Below, piece after piece: positions 26,862 through 35,723 of a DNA stretch of 64,000 bases (within the stretch, counting starts at the first letter, position 1; each line of letters opens with the position of its first letter). The notes beneath the pieces are model-generated. The model worked only from the letters and a program-made list of their open reading frames with translations. It searched no databases and was not told the DNA's origin. The position numbers and the translations under genes are program-made. This stretch comes from Jannaschia sp. M317 (GTDB lineage: Bacteria > Pseudomonadota > Alphaproteobacteria > Rhodobacterales > Rhodobacteraceae): positions 3,191,001-3,255,000 of the forward strand of contig NZ_CP081155.1 of assembly GCF_025141175.1 (NCBI RefSeq). The letters are read 5' to 3'.

Positions 26862-28219
26862 TTCTTCCCCGGCGTGCCGTCGAACTTCTTCTCCAGATCG
26901 GCCCAGCAGTCGATGTAGTCGTCCTGAAGCGGGGCCTCCTGCGCGGCGAAGCGGGTCAGATGCTGCGGGAAGCGGGTTTCGAACATGAAGGACATCGTGT
27001 CGGACAGTTTTTCGGGCCCAAGCTCGGCGTTGGACGCCCCCTCGAAGGCCGTCTTGTCCGGCCCGTGCGGCAGCATCATGTTGTGCAGCGAAAGCCCGCC
27101 AGGGATGAACCCCTTTGGCTTGGCATCATAGATGCCGTGGATGTTGCCCATCAGTTCGGACATGACGTTCTTGTGGTACCAGGGCGGGCGAAAGGTGTCC
27201 TCGGCCACCATCCAGCGGTCCCGGAACAATACGAAGTCGATATTGGCCGTGCCCTCGACGCCCGACGGTGCGGTCAGCACGGTAAAGATGGACGGATCCG
27301 GGTGGTCGAACAGGATCGCGCCGACCGGACAATAGGTGCGCAGGTCGTATTTCACCGGCGCATAGTTGCCATGCCAGGCCACCACATCCAGCGGCGAATG
27401 CCCGATCCGCGTCTCATGAAACTGACCCGCCCATTTGACCGTGACGGTGCTGGGGACGTCGCGATCTTCGAAGGCGGCCACAGGCGTCTTGAAGTCGCGG
27501 CGGTTCGCCATGCAGTTGGCCCCGATCGGGCCGCGCCCGGGCAGATCGAATTTCTGGCCATAGTTCTCGCAGACAAAACCACGGGCCGGCCCCTCCAGCA
27601 CCTCGACCCGGTAGACGAGGCCGCGCGGCAGGATGGCGATTTCCTGCGGCTCCAGGTCGATGACGCCCAGTTCGGTGCAGAACCGCAGCCGCCCTTCCTG
27701 CGGAACGACCAGCAGTTCGCTGTCGGCAGAGTAGAAATAGGCGTCGACCATGCTTTCGGTCACCAGATAGACATGCGCCGCCATGCCCACCTGGGTGTTC
27801 ACATCCCCCGCCGTCGTCATCGTGCGCATCCCCGTCAGCCAGGTCAGCGCCGCGTCCGCATGGGGCACCGGATCCCAGCGATACTGCCCGAGCGAGATGA
27901 CATCCGGGTCCACATGCGGGGCAGATTTCCAATACGGCAGGTCGATCCTTTGGAACCGGTGGGTGTGCTTGACCGACGGGCGGATGCGATAGCACCAGGT
28001 GCGCTCGTTCTGGTGGGTGGGCGCGGTGAAGGCGGTGCCCGAGAGCTGCTCTCCGTAGAGGCCATAATTCACCTTTTGAGGCGAATTCATCCCCTGTGGC
28101 AGGGCACCTGGCAGGGCCTCCGTCTCGAAATCGTTGCCGAAGCCCGGCATGTATCCCGGCGTCGTGCCCACGGGGGTCCGGGATGTTTGCAGGCTGTGAT
28201 TGGGGCTGTCTGACGTCAT
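26858..28219 (-). CDS. hmgA: homogentisate 1,2-dioxygenase
   Basis: 453 residues from ATG 28219 (SD GGAGAG upstream), the normal family length. Opens the ring of homogentisate to maleylacetoacetate with O2 and Fe(II). Family blocks include [21 protein letters not shown] at the N-terminus, [14 protein letters not shown], and the iron-ligand region [20 protein letters not shown] with [20 protein letters not shown] and the [12 protein letters not shown] loop. First gene of the operon, divergent from a MarR regulator over 68 bases. Confidence 0.96.
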   Translation of the reverse strand: MTSDSPNHSLQTSRTPVGTTPGYMPGFGNDFETEALPGALPQGMNSPQKVNYGLYGEQLSGTAFTAPTHQNERTWCYRIRPSVKHTHRFQRIDLPYWKSAPHVDPDVISLGQYRWDPVPHADAALTWLTGMRTMTTAGDVNTQVGMAAHVYLVTESMVDAYFYSADSELLVVPQEGRLRFCTELGVIDLEPQEIAILPRGLVYRVEVLEGPARGFVCENYGQKFDLPGRGPIGANCMANRRDFKTPVAAFEDRDVPSTVTVKWAGQFHETRIGHSPLDVVAWHGNYAPVKYDLRTYCPVGAILFDHPDPSIFTVLTAPSGVEGTANIDFVLFRDRWMVAEDTFRPPWYHKNVMSELMGNIHGIYDAKPKGFIPGGLSLHNMMLPHGPDKTAFEGASNAELGPEKLSDTMSFMFETRFPQHLTRFAAQEAPLQDDYIDCWADLEKKFDGTPGKK

Positions 28220-28249
28220 CGGCTCTCTCCCTCGCTCTACATTGGGGTA

Positions 28250-28273
28250 TTGGTTGGTTTTGTAACTAACAAC
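28250..28273. promoter_or_regulatory. probable operator between hmgA and its MarR regulator
   Basis: TTGGTT-TTGT-AACTAA (28254-28269) is an imperfect inverted repeat with one mismatch, extended by flanking TTGG and CAAC. Size and position in the 68-base divergent promoter region fit a MarR-family operator controlling both directions. Confidence 0.5.
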
Positions 28274-28287
28274 GGGTACCTGACCCC

Positions 28288-28722
28288 ATGGCCCAAGACA
28301 GCGATTTCGACCTGGTGGATTTTCTGCCCTATCTTCTGAACCAGGCGGCCGAGGAATCGGGGCTGGCCTTTCAGCGGTATTACAAGGCGACCTATGGGAT
28401 GCTGCGTACCGAATGGCGGGTGCTGTTCCACCTGGGTCGACATGGATCAATGACTGCGCGCGACATCTGTACACGGGCACGGGTGCACAAGACCAAGGTC
28501 AGCCGCGCGGTCGCGGCGTTGGAGGCGAAACGCTTCGTCACGCGGCACGTGTTGGAAACTGACCGGCGGGCGGAACGGTTGCGGCTGACGCCAGCGGGCG
28601 CACGCGCCTACGCCGATCTGCACGACAAGGCGCAGGCCTTCGACGCGCGCCTGATGGCCCCCTTCGACGCCGAGGAACAGCGCGTTCTGCGCCGCTGCCT
28701 GGTGCGCATCGCCGGACTGTGA
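28288..28722 (+). CDS. MarR family transcriptional regulator
   Basis: 144 residues with a winged helix-turn-helix: [21 protein letters not shown], recognition helix region [18 protein letters not shown] and wing [17 protein letters not shown]. Flanking helices form the dimer interface. Its divergence from hmgA suggests a repressor of homogentisate catabolism (HmgR-like), with homogentisate or a related aromatic acid as likely ligand; this is inferred from position. Confidence 0.88.
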   Translation: MAQDSDFDLVDFLPYLLNQAAEESGLAFQRYYKATYGMLRTEWRVLFHLGRHGSMTARDICTRARVHKTKVSRAVAALEAKRFVTRHVLETDRRAERLRLTPAGARAYADLHDKAQAFDARLMAPFDAEEQRVLRRCLVRIAGL

Positions 28723-29225
28723 CGGATGATGATGGAGCTCCCTCAACGGCCTCGTTTCCTGGCGCCCCCTGATGAAGGGTTCTAGACGCGGCAGGCGCGG
28801 GATCGGTTGCCATGTGCTTTTGGTGACCAGGGGCCGATGATCGGAATGCCCATGACCTTGCCAGCAGGCATTTTTCGCGAGCGGCGGGAACAAATGCGTG
28901 CTGTGCGAGGCCTGTGGGCGGGAGCGGATCAGCCCGCGTGACACCTGGTCGATGGCGATGCACGAGTATCGAGGGGAAAGCGGCCTGACGCGCCATCAAA
29001 TACATAGGCCGCACGATCCGGCGGCTTTAGATGGTGGCCCTTGCCCAAGACACACCGAGCCGCACGCATCGCGGGTTCGCATTGTCCTGCGGGCCCGCCG
29101 CTGACCGCATAGGCGCGGCAAATCCGTGGTGCGTTGATATGCTGCGCCGTTTCATCCGGGCAATCCGGGGTGCCGAAGACCGCCGAAGGATCGGCCCAAC
29201 CGGCCAAGGTCCGCAGAACTCGTGG
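28723..29225. other. 500-base region without a recognisable gene
   Basis: Between the MarR gene and the terminator of the convergent transporter operon. Open frames exist on both strands (for example + 28898-29104, which has MLCEACGRER) but none has a recognisable domain, a convincing ribosome site or a family length. The stretch may be a decayed gene; no inverted-repeat ends or target duplication of an insertion sequence were identified. Confidence 0.45.
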
Positions 29226-29252
29226 AAAAACCGGCTCTCCTGAGAGAGCCGG
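29226..29252 (-). terminator. rho-independent terminator of the transporter operon
   Basis: A perfect 9-bp stem CCGGCTCTC/GAGAGCCGG (29231-29239 with 29244-29252) with a four-base loop. On the minus strand it is followed by UUUUU (29226-29230). It lies just after the stop of the substrate-binding protein gene. Confidence 0.92.
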
Positions 29253-29260
29253 CTTTCGTC

Positions 29261-30400
29261 TTACTTGACCGGAGCGAGGCCCGAATACCGGAACGCCTCC
29301 TTCTCCAGCGCGTCGATCTCGTCGGCGGACATGTTCTTGTTCGCGATGGACATCCGCCCCAGGAACACCAGCGGAAGCTCATCCGTGCGGCCCTCAAGCA
29401 CCGCCTTGATCGCCTCGGCAGCCGCTGCGCCGATGTCGTCGGACATCCGCATAGGCGTCGCGTCGAGCGTGCCCGCCCGGATGGCATCCAGTTCCACCGA
29501 AGTGCCGCCCCAAGCCGTCGTGAACAGGTCCTCGGTCCGTCCCGCCGCGATCTGTGCTTCGACCGCACCCATGCCCATAGCCGTGTTGGCGGTATGGACC
29601 ACCTCGACCTCCGGGAAGGCCGTCATGATCTGCTCCATCGCGGAATAGCCAAGTTCGCGGTTGAAGTTGGCATATTGCTCGGCCGCCTTGACCCATCCGC
29701 CCTTCTCTTCCACGCAGTCAGCGAACGTCTCTGATCGCAGGTTGTCGATGGACCCGGGCAGACCACGGATAAGCGCGTAGGTCTTGTCCGATCCCAGTTC
29801 GCCGATCATGTAGTCACAGATCGCCGCCGCGCCCGACGGGGAATCGAAGTTGAACCAGGTAACCGGTTGCTTGGTCAGGGCCTTGAGCGGGGTGTGGTTG
29901 CCCCAGATCATCGTCGTGAACCCTTCGGTGTCGACCAGGCGCTGAATGTTGTCGCCCTGCGCCATCAGCTCGGACGGGGCATACATCACGAAATCCCAGA
30001 TATCCGCATCGTTGACCGCCTGCGCGACGAACTGGTTCTGCAATTCACCTTCGTTCATCCGCGTCGCGAATTCCGTCGTCTCGTAGGGGATGCCAAGTTC
30101 ATCCAGACGCGTGGTGAACGCGACATAGTTCCGGTTGAAGAAGTCGGAGGTATCCGCCGAAGGATAAATCAGGGCGATCTGGATGGGATCGTCGATCGCG
30201 ACGGACACCTTGACCGGATCTGCGGCGATGGCCGCCTGAAGCGCCTCTAGCGTGCCGGGCTTGGTCACCTGCTCGGGACGCCAGACGTCGCGCTCACCGT
30301 CGTCGGGCAGCGTGAACAGCGGCAGGTCCTGTGCGAGGACCGGCGCGGCCAGTCCCAGGCAGATCGCCGAGGCGAATGTGGCTGCAATTGTAAGTTTCAT
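29261..30400 (-). CDS. sugar-type ABC transporter substrate-binding protein
   Basis: 379 residues with signal peptide MKLTIAATFASAICLGLAAP cleaved near VLA-QDL. Type-1 periplasmic binding fold (Peripla_BP_4): IQIALIYPSADTSDFFNRNY starts domain 1, and VVHTANTAMGMGAVEAQIAAGR lies in domain 2. The sequence pattern (TNTAMGMGA, DDIGAAAAEAIKAVLEG) is nearest to ribose/AI-2-type binders. Third gene of ATPase-permease-binding protein on the minus strand; the ligand is unknown. Confidence 0.88.
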   Translation of the reverse strand: MKLTIAATFASAICLGLAAPVLAQDLPLFTLPDDGERDVWRPEQVTKPGTLEALQAAIAADPVKVSVAIDDPIQIALIYPSADTSDFFNRNYVAFTTRLDELGIPYETTEFATRMNEGELQNQFVAQAVNDADIWDFVMYAPSELMAQGDNIQRLVDTEGFTTMIWGNHTPLKALTKQPVTWFNFDSPSGAAAICDYMIGELGSDKTYALIRGLPGSIDNLRSETFADCVEEKGGWVKAAEQYANFNRELGYSAMEQIMTAFPEVEVVHTANTAMGMGAVEAQIAAGRTEDLFTTAWGGTSVELDAIRAGTLDATPMRMSDDIGAAAAEAIKAVLEGRTDELPLVFLGRMSIANKNMSADEIDALEKEAFRYSGLAPVK

Positions 30401-30456
30401 GATCTTCTCCCTTTATCTTGAAATGGCGGGCGCGGGGGATCCCCGCGCCACGCCGG

Positions 30457-31590
30457 TTAGCCAACCGGTGCGCCCGGAAGGGCGAAACCAATGATGAGCA
30501 GTGCTGCAAGACCGGCGAGCAGGCCCCCGATGAACTTGAGGATCGACATGTTTTCCTTGCTGAGCAGCGCGGCACGGACACCGCCCCCGCCGTCGCGGTC
30601 CGTGGCCTGAAGCCAGGAATACGCAGCGACCGAAATCACGATGACCAGACCCGCGGCCACCGATTGCCAGAAGAACTCGATCCGAAGGATGATCGTCGCG
30701 TTGGTGATCATCGCCAGCAGGATGACCCCACACAAAGCGCCCAGCATCGAGGCCCGCCCACCGAAGAGCGACGTGCCGCCCACCACAACCGCCGCAATCA
30801 CGTGCAGGTTGAGGAAACTGGCCGACGTTGCCTGGATCGAATTGAGCTTGCCCGCCAGCATGACGCCCGCGAACCCGGCGATCCCCCCCATCAATGCATA
30901 GGCAAAGATGCGTTGCTTGTGCACGGCGATCCCCGCCATCGACGCCGCATCCGGGTCCGACCCGATGCCCAGGGCATAGCGCCCGAAAAAGGTGCGCGTC
31001 AGGACGATGTGACCAATCACGATGGCTGCAAAGCCGATCAGCACGGGAACCGGCAGGAACCCCTCGATCCGGCCGCGCCCGATGGTGGTGATGATATCCG
31101 GGAAGGATGCCAGCACCAGACCCTTGGCCAGCACCAGCGCGATGCCCCTATAGACAAGATCCATCGCCATGGTCCCGATCAGGTCGGGCACGTTCAGCTT
31201 GGTCACGACCAGACCGTTGATGGTGCCCAGAACCGTGCCCAGCACGATCGCCACGCAAATCCCCGCGAACGGAGAAAACCCGTATTCCTTGACCAGAAAG
31301 GCCATGACGAGGGCGCTGAGCGCCGCGACGGAACCGATCGACAGGTCGATGCCCCGCTGCGCGATGACGAAGGTCATGCCGACAGCCATCGGCATGAAGA
31401 CGGCCGCTTCCAGCAGGATGATCTCGAAGTTCGACGCCCGGAAGAAACGCGCGGGTTCCACCACCAGCATGAACAGCATCAGGAGGGCGATCATGAACAC
31501 CGGCCCCAAGATCGAAAGATACGGCAGGACCCGGCTCCAGGTGGATGGACGGGGCATCGCGCCGGCCACGTTTGTCGTTGCCTGGGTCAT
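30457..31590 (-). CDS. ribose-type ABC transporter permease
   Basis: 377 residues with about 8-10 hydrophobic segments, BPD_transp_2 (RbsC) family. Conserved pieces are FVIAQRGIDLSIGSVAALSALV and the cytoplasmic loop GSDPDAASMAGIAVHKQRIFAYALMG, where RbsC has GGNxxAARLSGI. The C-terminal tail (SWLQATDRDGGGGVRAALLSKENMSILKFIGGLLAGLAALLIIGF) adds an extra membrane segment not usual in RbsC. It overlaps the ATPase gene by four bases (31587-31590). Confidence 0.9.
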   Translation of the reverse strand: MTQATTNVAGAMPRPSTWSRVLPYLSILGPVFMIALLMLFMLVVEPARFFRASNFEIILLEAAVFMPMAVGMTFVIAQRGIDLSIGSVAALSALVMAFLVKEYGFSPFAGICVAIVLGTVLGTINGLVVTKLNVPDLIGTMAMDLVYRGIALVLAKGLVLASFPDIITTIGRGRIEGFLPVPVLIGFAAIVIGHIVLTRTFFGRYALGIGSDPDAASMAGIAVHKQRIFAYALMGGIAGFAGVMLAGKLNSIQATSASFLNLHVIAAVVVGGTSLFGGRASMLGALCGVILLAMITNATIILRIEFFWQSVAAGLVIVISVAAYSWLQATDRDGGGGVRAALLSKENMSILKFIGGLLAGLAALLIIGFALPGAPVG

Positions 31591-32381
31591 GCGACCACCT
31601 CTTCCTGCTTGGTGCCGACGATCATGCCGAGCACCTCTTGTTGCGTCGTCTCGTCGATGCGGACCGTCCCGACCTTCTGACCACGCCGCATCACCTGAAC
31701 GCGGTCGGCGACGTCAAACACGTCATCAAGAGAGTGGGAGATGAGCAGAACGGCCATGCCCTGATCGCGCAGGGCCTTGATGAGGCTCAGGGTTCTTGCG
31801 GTTTCCTGCGGGCCGAGCGCGGCGGTGGGCTCATCCATCACAAGAACCCGCAGATCCGCGTGATAGATCGCGCGGGCAATCGCCACGGCCTGTTTCTGGC
31901 CGCCAGAAAGGCTGTCCGTGGGGGCATCCATGTCTGGCAGGCGCGTGCCGAACCGGTCCAACAGAACCTTGGTCGCCTCTGCCTTCATCTTGGCATTGTC
32001 GAGAAACGGGATGCCCAGGATCGAGCGGGTCAGCTCGTTTCCGAAGAAGATATTGGCCGCCGGGGTCAGGTGATTGGCCAAGGCGAGGGTCTGATAGACC
32101 GCGTCAATCCCCAGGTCGATCGCGTCTGCGCGGCTCGTCAGGTTTACTTCGCGGCCATCGACAAAGATGGCACCCGAGGTCGGTTGCAGAACGCCCGTCA
32201 GAATCTTGATGAGGGTCGATTTCCCGGCACCGTTGTCGCCCACAATGGCGAGAACCTCGCCGGAACGTGCCTCCAGATCAACGTCGTTCAGCGCCACAGC
32301 GCCTCCGAACCGTTTGTGAATGCCACGCATGGCGATGATCGGACCGTCCGACCCCCTCGCCGTGGGCTTCAATGTGTCCAT
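31587..32381 (-). CDS. ribose-type ABC transporter ATP-binding protein (single domain)
   Basis: 264 residues from ATG 32381. Walker A GDNGAGKSTLIK, signature LSGGQKQAVAIAR and Walker B VLVMDEPTAALG are all intact. RbsA-type importers normally have two ATPase domains in ~500 residues; this one has a single domain, so it probably works as a homodimer. First gene of the operon, directly downstream of the TTGT-N2-ACAA operator. Confidence 0.92.
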   Translation of the reverse strand: MDTLKPTARGSDGPIIAMRGIHKRFGGAVALNDVDLEARSGEVLAIVGDNGAGKSTLIKILTGVLQPTSGAIFVDGREVNLTSRADAIDLGIDAVYQTLALANHLTPAANIFFGNELTRSILGIPFLDNAKMKAEATKVLLDRFGTRLPDMDAPTDSLSGGQKQAVAIARAIYHADLRVLVMDEPTAALGPQETARTLSLIKALRDQGMAVLLISHSLDDVFDVADRVQVMRRGQKVGTVRIDETTQQEVLGMIVGTKQEEVVA

Positions 32382-32433
32382 CGTAACAATTCCTCCCGAA
32401 ATCCCGATTTCAGCATGGTTGATCATCGGTTAA

Positions 32434-32457
32434 ATTGTCAACAATATATTTGACAAT
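32434..32457. promoter_or_regulatory. operator ATTGTCAACAAT, shared with other promoters of the island
   Basis: ATTGTCAACAAT (32434-32445) is a palindrome except for its central CA, and a second half-site TTTGACAAT follows at 32449-32457. On the minus strand the site contains TTGACA (from 32442 down to 32437), a consensus -35 for the transporter operon, so a bound protein would block polymerase. The reverse complement of the 12-mer occurs at 35641-35652. Confidence 0.7.
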
Positions 32458-32475
32458 ACTTTATGCCATTGTTTT

Positions 32476-33195
32476 TCATTGATTTAACCCACGAACCCAA
32501 GTGTGAATCACCGCAGCAGTCGCCTCGGGTTCCTCGAGCAGGACGAAATGCCCTGCGGCGGGGATGACGCTGTGCATCCCGTTGCGGGCGGTCGAGGCGA
32601 TCTCCGCGCCCAGATCGACAGGCGTGAGCCGATCCTCCTGGCCGTTGATCATCAAAACCGGCGCGTCGAGACATGACAGCGCCGGTCGCGAATCCGGCCG
32701 CCCGATGGCCAGTTCGATCTGGGCCGCGAGATGGCTGCTAGGCGTCTCGTGGGCCATGCTGTGGATCAGATCCTTGGCCGGATGCCCGGGTCGCTGCGGC
32801 TCCGCGACGTAGCGGGGCCACAGGTCAGCCTCGACCAAGGCCGCCGCGCCGTCGCACTGAAACCGGTTGACCATCGCGCGCCGATCGGGCGCGAGGTCCG
32901 GCGTATCAGGCCGCGCAGTGGTGCTGATCAGGGTGATGCCGGCACAGCGGTCCGGTGCTTGCCGCATGATTTCAAAAGCAACCTGACATCCGAGCGAAAA
33001 GCCGACGACGTGAATGCGCGCCCCCAGGCCCTCGACCGCGCGATGCGCAAGCGCCGACAGGTCATCCTTGTCCAGCGCCTGCACCACCCTGATCGACCCT
33101 GACGCCGTCTGACCAAGGTGCTGGATCAGGGGCGCAAAGACCCGCCCATCACACAGCGTCCCGGGAATGAAGAGCCAGTCCGCTTTGCTCATCAA
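32476..33195 (-). CDS. alpha/beta hydrolase
   Basis: 239 residues. Nucleophile elbow G-F-S-L-G-C, catalytic acid in NGQEDRLTPVDLG, and His in PAAGHFVLLEEPEA, so the triad is complete. The N-terminal WLFIPGTLCDGRVFAPLIQHL carries the oxyanion region. It closes the minus-strand enzyme operon cupin-Ldh-aldolase-hydrolase (9 bases after the aldolase). It could hydrolyse a lactone or ester intermediate of the substrate imported by the flanking transporters; that is inferred. Confidence 0.85.
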   Translation of the reverse strand: MMSKADWLFIPGTLCDGRVFAPLIQHLGQTASGSIRVVQALDKDDLSALAHRAVEGLGARIHVVGFSLGCQVAFEIMRQAPDRCAGITLISTTARPDTPDLAPDRRAMVNRFQCDGAAALVEADLWPRYVAEPQRPGHPAKDLIHSMAHETPSSHLAAQIELAIGRPDSRPALSCLDAPVLMINGQEDRLTPVDLGAEIASTARNGMHSVIPAAGHFVLLEEPEATAAVIHTWVRGLNQ

Positions 33196-33204
33196 GGCAC
33201 GCCC

Positions 33205-33966
33205 CTACTGCCCCAACGAGCGTTTGACCGCGCTGGCCATGGCCCCCGTCGCAAGCGCGAAATCGTTGCCGGGCGTCACCATCTGGAACCCTTCGTCGAG
33301 GCGTTTACGGGCCAGCTCGGGGCTGGCGCAGAAAATACCGACGGGGATCCCCGCCGCATTCGCGCGGGCAAGGATGTGCGCGATGGCCTTCGCGGTCTTG
33401 CTGTCTTCGGTTTCGGCGCTCGGACGCTCTCCGAGTTCAAGGGCGAGATCGTTGGGACCGACGTAGATCATGTCCAATCCGGGCACCGCCAGGATGTCAT
33501 CGATGTTGTCCAGCGCCTCTGCTGTCTCAATCATGGGGATCGCCATGACCGCTTCGTCGGCATGATCGAAATAATCGGCCCCGCCATAGAGCTTTCCGCG
33601 CGCCGGTCCGAAGGAGCGTCGTCCCAAAGGTGGATAGCGGCAGGCCGACAGCAGCGCCCGGACGTCGTCCGCCGTGGATACCATCGGGCAGATGACGCCG
33701 TAGGCCCCGGCATCCAGCAGGTGCATGATCGAATGCCCCTCCAGCGAGGGGGCGCGCACGATCGGGACGGCCGGTGTTGCAGAAATCGCCTGCATCATGC
33801 CGACTGCAGCCTCGAACCCGATCATGCCATGCTGCAAGTCGACGGCGACGCAATCGTAACCGGAATGCCCTGCCCCTTCCGCAAGATAGCTTGAGGGGAT
33901 GGCAAGCCAGCCGCAAACGATTGGCCTGCGCTCGGCGATCAGGCGGCGAAGTTTGTTCGGTCTCAT
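33205..33966 (-). CDS. HpcH/HpaI family class II aldolase
   Basis: 253 residues, TIM barrel. Signature VAVDLQHGMIGFE (DxxHG type), APSLEGHSIMHLLDAGAYGVICP, RRSFGPARG, and metal-binding Glu and Asp in PMIETAEALDN and YVGPNDLALELG. Family enzymes split 2-keto-3-deoxy-sugar acids or 4-hydroxy-2-oxo acids into pyruvate and an aldehyde (HpaI, GarL, RhmA). The exact substrate is unknown. Lies 21 bases after the dehydrogenase gene. Confidence 0.9.
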   Translation of the reverse strand: MRPNKLRRLIAERRPIVCGWLAIPSSYLAEGAGHSGYDCVAVDLQHGMIGFEAAVGMMQAISATPAVPIVRAPSLEGHSIMHLLDAGAYGVICPMVSTADDVRALLSACRYPPLGRRSFGPARGKLYGGADYFDHADEAVMAIPMIETAEALDNIDDILAVPGLDMIYVGPNDLALELGERPSAETEDSKTAKAIAHILARANAAGIPVGIFCASPELARKRLDEGFQMVTPGNDFALATGAMASAVKRSLGQ

Positions 33967-33987
33967 GGATCGTACTCCGTAAACTTA

Positions 33988-35055
33988 CTAGGCGGTCGCC
34001 GGGACGGCGGGCAAATCGCATCCGTGGCGGTCGGCAAGCGTGGCGATCTCGGCCATCAGCTTGGCAGGAATGGGCAGGCCATCCCTGCGGCGCGCGACGC
34101 TCGTTTCGTGCTCAAGCTCACCAGGCAGCAGCATCCGCCCCTTCGGGTCCCACATCGGTGAGGCGCGCAGCGTCTCGTGCATGTCCCGCATCCGGGCTTC
34201 GAGGGCCTCACGCCCAAGGAACGCCTCGGGGTCGATCACGATGAACATGTGACCGGTGTCGCTTGGGTCCTGGGGGGCGGAATACATGCTCTTGATGTCG
34301 AACTGATATGCCCCGCCGGTCAGCACGCCGCACAGGATGTCGATCATCAACGACAGCCCGAACCCCTTGTGCCCGCCAAGCGGCAGCAGAAATCCCTTGA
34401 AGCCGACAAAGGGATCGTCGGTCGGATGGCCCTGTGCGTCAGTGGCCCATCCAAAGGGAATCTTTTCCCCCTTTTCCTGCGCCAGCAACAACTTGCCCCC
34501 CGCGACCGACGACATCGAGATATCGAGGATCATCGGAAACTCCGCGCCCGTCGGTGCGCCGAAGGCCAGGGGATTGTTCCCTGTAATCGGCTTGGCCCCG
34601 CCCGGCACCACGAGGTTTGGGATGACGTTTGTCATGGCCAGCGCGATCATGCCCGCGTCGGTGGCCTGTTTGATATAAAGCGCCGCCGCCCCGAAGTGGT
34701 TCGAGTTGCGGACGGCGACCGCCCCGATCCCCTGGTCGCGGGCAATGTCGATCGCACGATCTGTCGCGCGGTGGCCCACGACGTAGCCAAGCCCGCCGTC
34801 GCCGTCCCAGACCTCAAACGCAGCCCGTCCGCCCAGGCATTTCACATCCGGTTGCTTGTTGACCGCCCCGTTCACCAGCCGTTCGGCATAGATCGGCAGC
34901 CGCAGCAGTCCGTGACTGTCGATCCCCCAGAGGTTGGTCTGAATCAGGTCACGGGCGCAAAGCGCTGCATCGGTCGACGGCAGGCCAAGACGGGTCAAAA
35001 GGTCGGCCACGAAATGTTCGGTCTCGGCGACCGGAAGCCGCGTTTCATCATTCAT
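33988..35055 (-). CDS. Ldh family NAD(P)-dependent oxidoreductase (malate/L-lactate/ureidoglycolate type)
   Basis: 355 residues from ATG 35055. Conserved family blocks: DSHGLLRLPIYAERL, AVRNSNHFGAAALYIKQA with the catalytic His, ITGNNPLAFGAP, and PLGGHKGFGLSLMIDILCGVLTGG. These enzymes oxidise a 2-hydroxy acid to a 2-oxo acid. With the HpaI aldolase next to it, the order oxidation then aldol cleavage to pyruvate is plausible. It overlaps the cupin gene by eight bases. Confidence 0.9.
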   Translation of the reverse strand: MNDETRLPVAETEHFVADLLTRLGLPSTDAALCARDLIQTNLWGIDSHGLLRLPIYAERLVNGAVNKQPDVKCLGGRAAFEVWDGDGGLGYVVGHRATDRAIDIARDQGIGAVAVRNSNHFGAAALYIKQATDAGMIALAMTNVIPNLVVPGGAKPITGNNPLAFGAPTGAEFPMILDISMSSVAGGKLLLAQEKGEKIPFGWATDAQGHPTDDPFVGFKGFLLPLGGHKGFGLSLMIDILCGVLTGGAYQFDIKSMYSAPQDPSDTGHMFIVIDPEAFLGREALEARMRDMHETLRASPMWDPKGRMLLPGELEHETSVARRRDGLPIPAKLMAEIATLADRHGCDLPAVPATA

Positions 35056-35608
35056 GGTGTGTGTCTCCCTTGGAGGCGAAAACCGCGAGCGGCTCTGCGC
35101 TGACCATGACGGATGCAAAAACGCAGGGCCGCCCGGATCGGTTGTGCCAGGTGTGTGCGGTGCCGCGCTGAATCAGGACGTCCCCTGCCTTCAGCAGCGT
35201 TTCACCCTCTTCGGTCACGGCAACGACTTCGCCGGACAGGATAATGTTGTAATCCACCGTCTCGTTGCGGTGCATCGTCGGGTCCTCGGCGCCCTGCACC
35301 TGAATGCCATCGGCCTGCAGGCTCTCGAAATCCCCGTCGACGGCCTCTGATGATCCGTCCGTTTCCGGCAAGAGCTCGACAATCCGGAACCGCGTTCCGC
35401 CGACGGGCGGGTGGTGGCGGACCGGGCCGGCGACCGCGTCGTTAGTCCCCAGATTGCTGGCAAGCGGCCCCCCGGTTTCCCACAATTCGTAGAACGTCAG
35501 GGCGCGCCCTGGCTGAACCATCGTTGTTTCGGGGGGGCCATCGGACAGGATGTAGGACCGCCCCCCATCCGTCGTCCCGGTTACCACTCTCTTGAAGTCC
35601 AAGGTCAT
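35048..35608 (-). CDS. cupin domain protein
   Basis: 186 residues with one clear cupin barrel in the C-terminal half: MHRNETVDYNIILSGEVVAVTEEGETLLKAGDVLIQRGTAHTWHN, where the His/Glu residues are candidate metal ligands. The N-terminal half (YILSDGPPETTMVQPGRALTFYELW) is typical of small cupins next to sugar-acid or aromatic-acid catabolic genes. Could be an isomerase, a hydrolase or a regulator-like binder. First gene of the enzyme operon, directly after the shared operator. Confidence 0.86.
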   Translation of the reverse strand: MTLDFKRVVTGTTDGGRSYILSDGPPETTMVQPGRALTFYELWETGGPLASNLGTNDAVAGPVRHHPPVGGTRFRIVELLPETDGSSEAVDGDFESLQADGIQVQGAEDPTMHRNETVDYNIILSGEVVAVTEEGETLLKAGDVLIQRGTAHTWHNRSGRPCVFASVMVSAEPLAVFASKGDTHHE

Positions 35609-35640
35609 CCGTCAATACGCCCCAATAAATCATCAATCAT

Positions 35641-35652
35641 ATTGTTGACAAT
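35641..35652. promoter_or_regulatory. operator ATTGTTGACAAT between divergent operons
   Basis: This 12-mer is the exact reverse complement of the one at 32434-32445. It lies between the divergent enzyme operon (start 35608) and the second transporter operon (start 35724), so one bound dimer could control both. It contains TTGACA reading toward the plus-strand operon. Confidence 0.7.
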
Positions 35653-35723
35653 TATACCGCCAATTGTAAAGCATGTTTCCAGGCCATCCCGTTTCGGGCG
35701 GCAAAAGGGGAGGGAGACCCGAC

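Noticed and set aside
28723-29225. Decayed insertion sequence downstream of the MarR gene
   Set aside because: No transposase motif, terminal inverted repeats or target duplication could be found.
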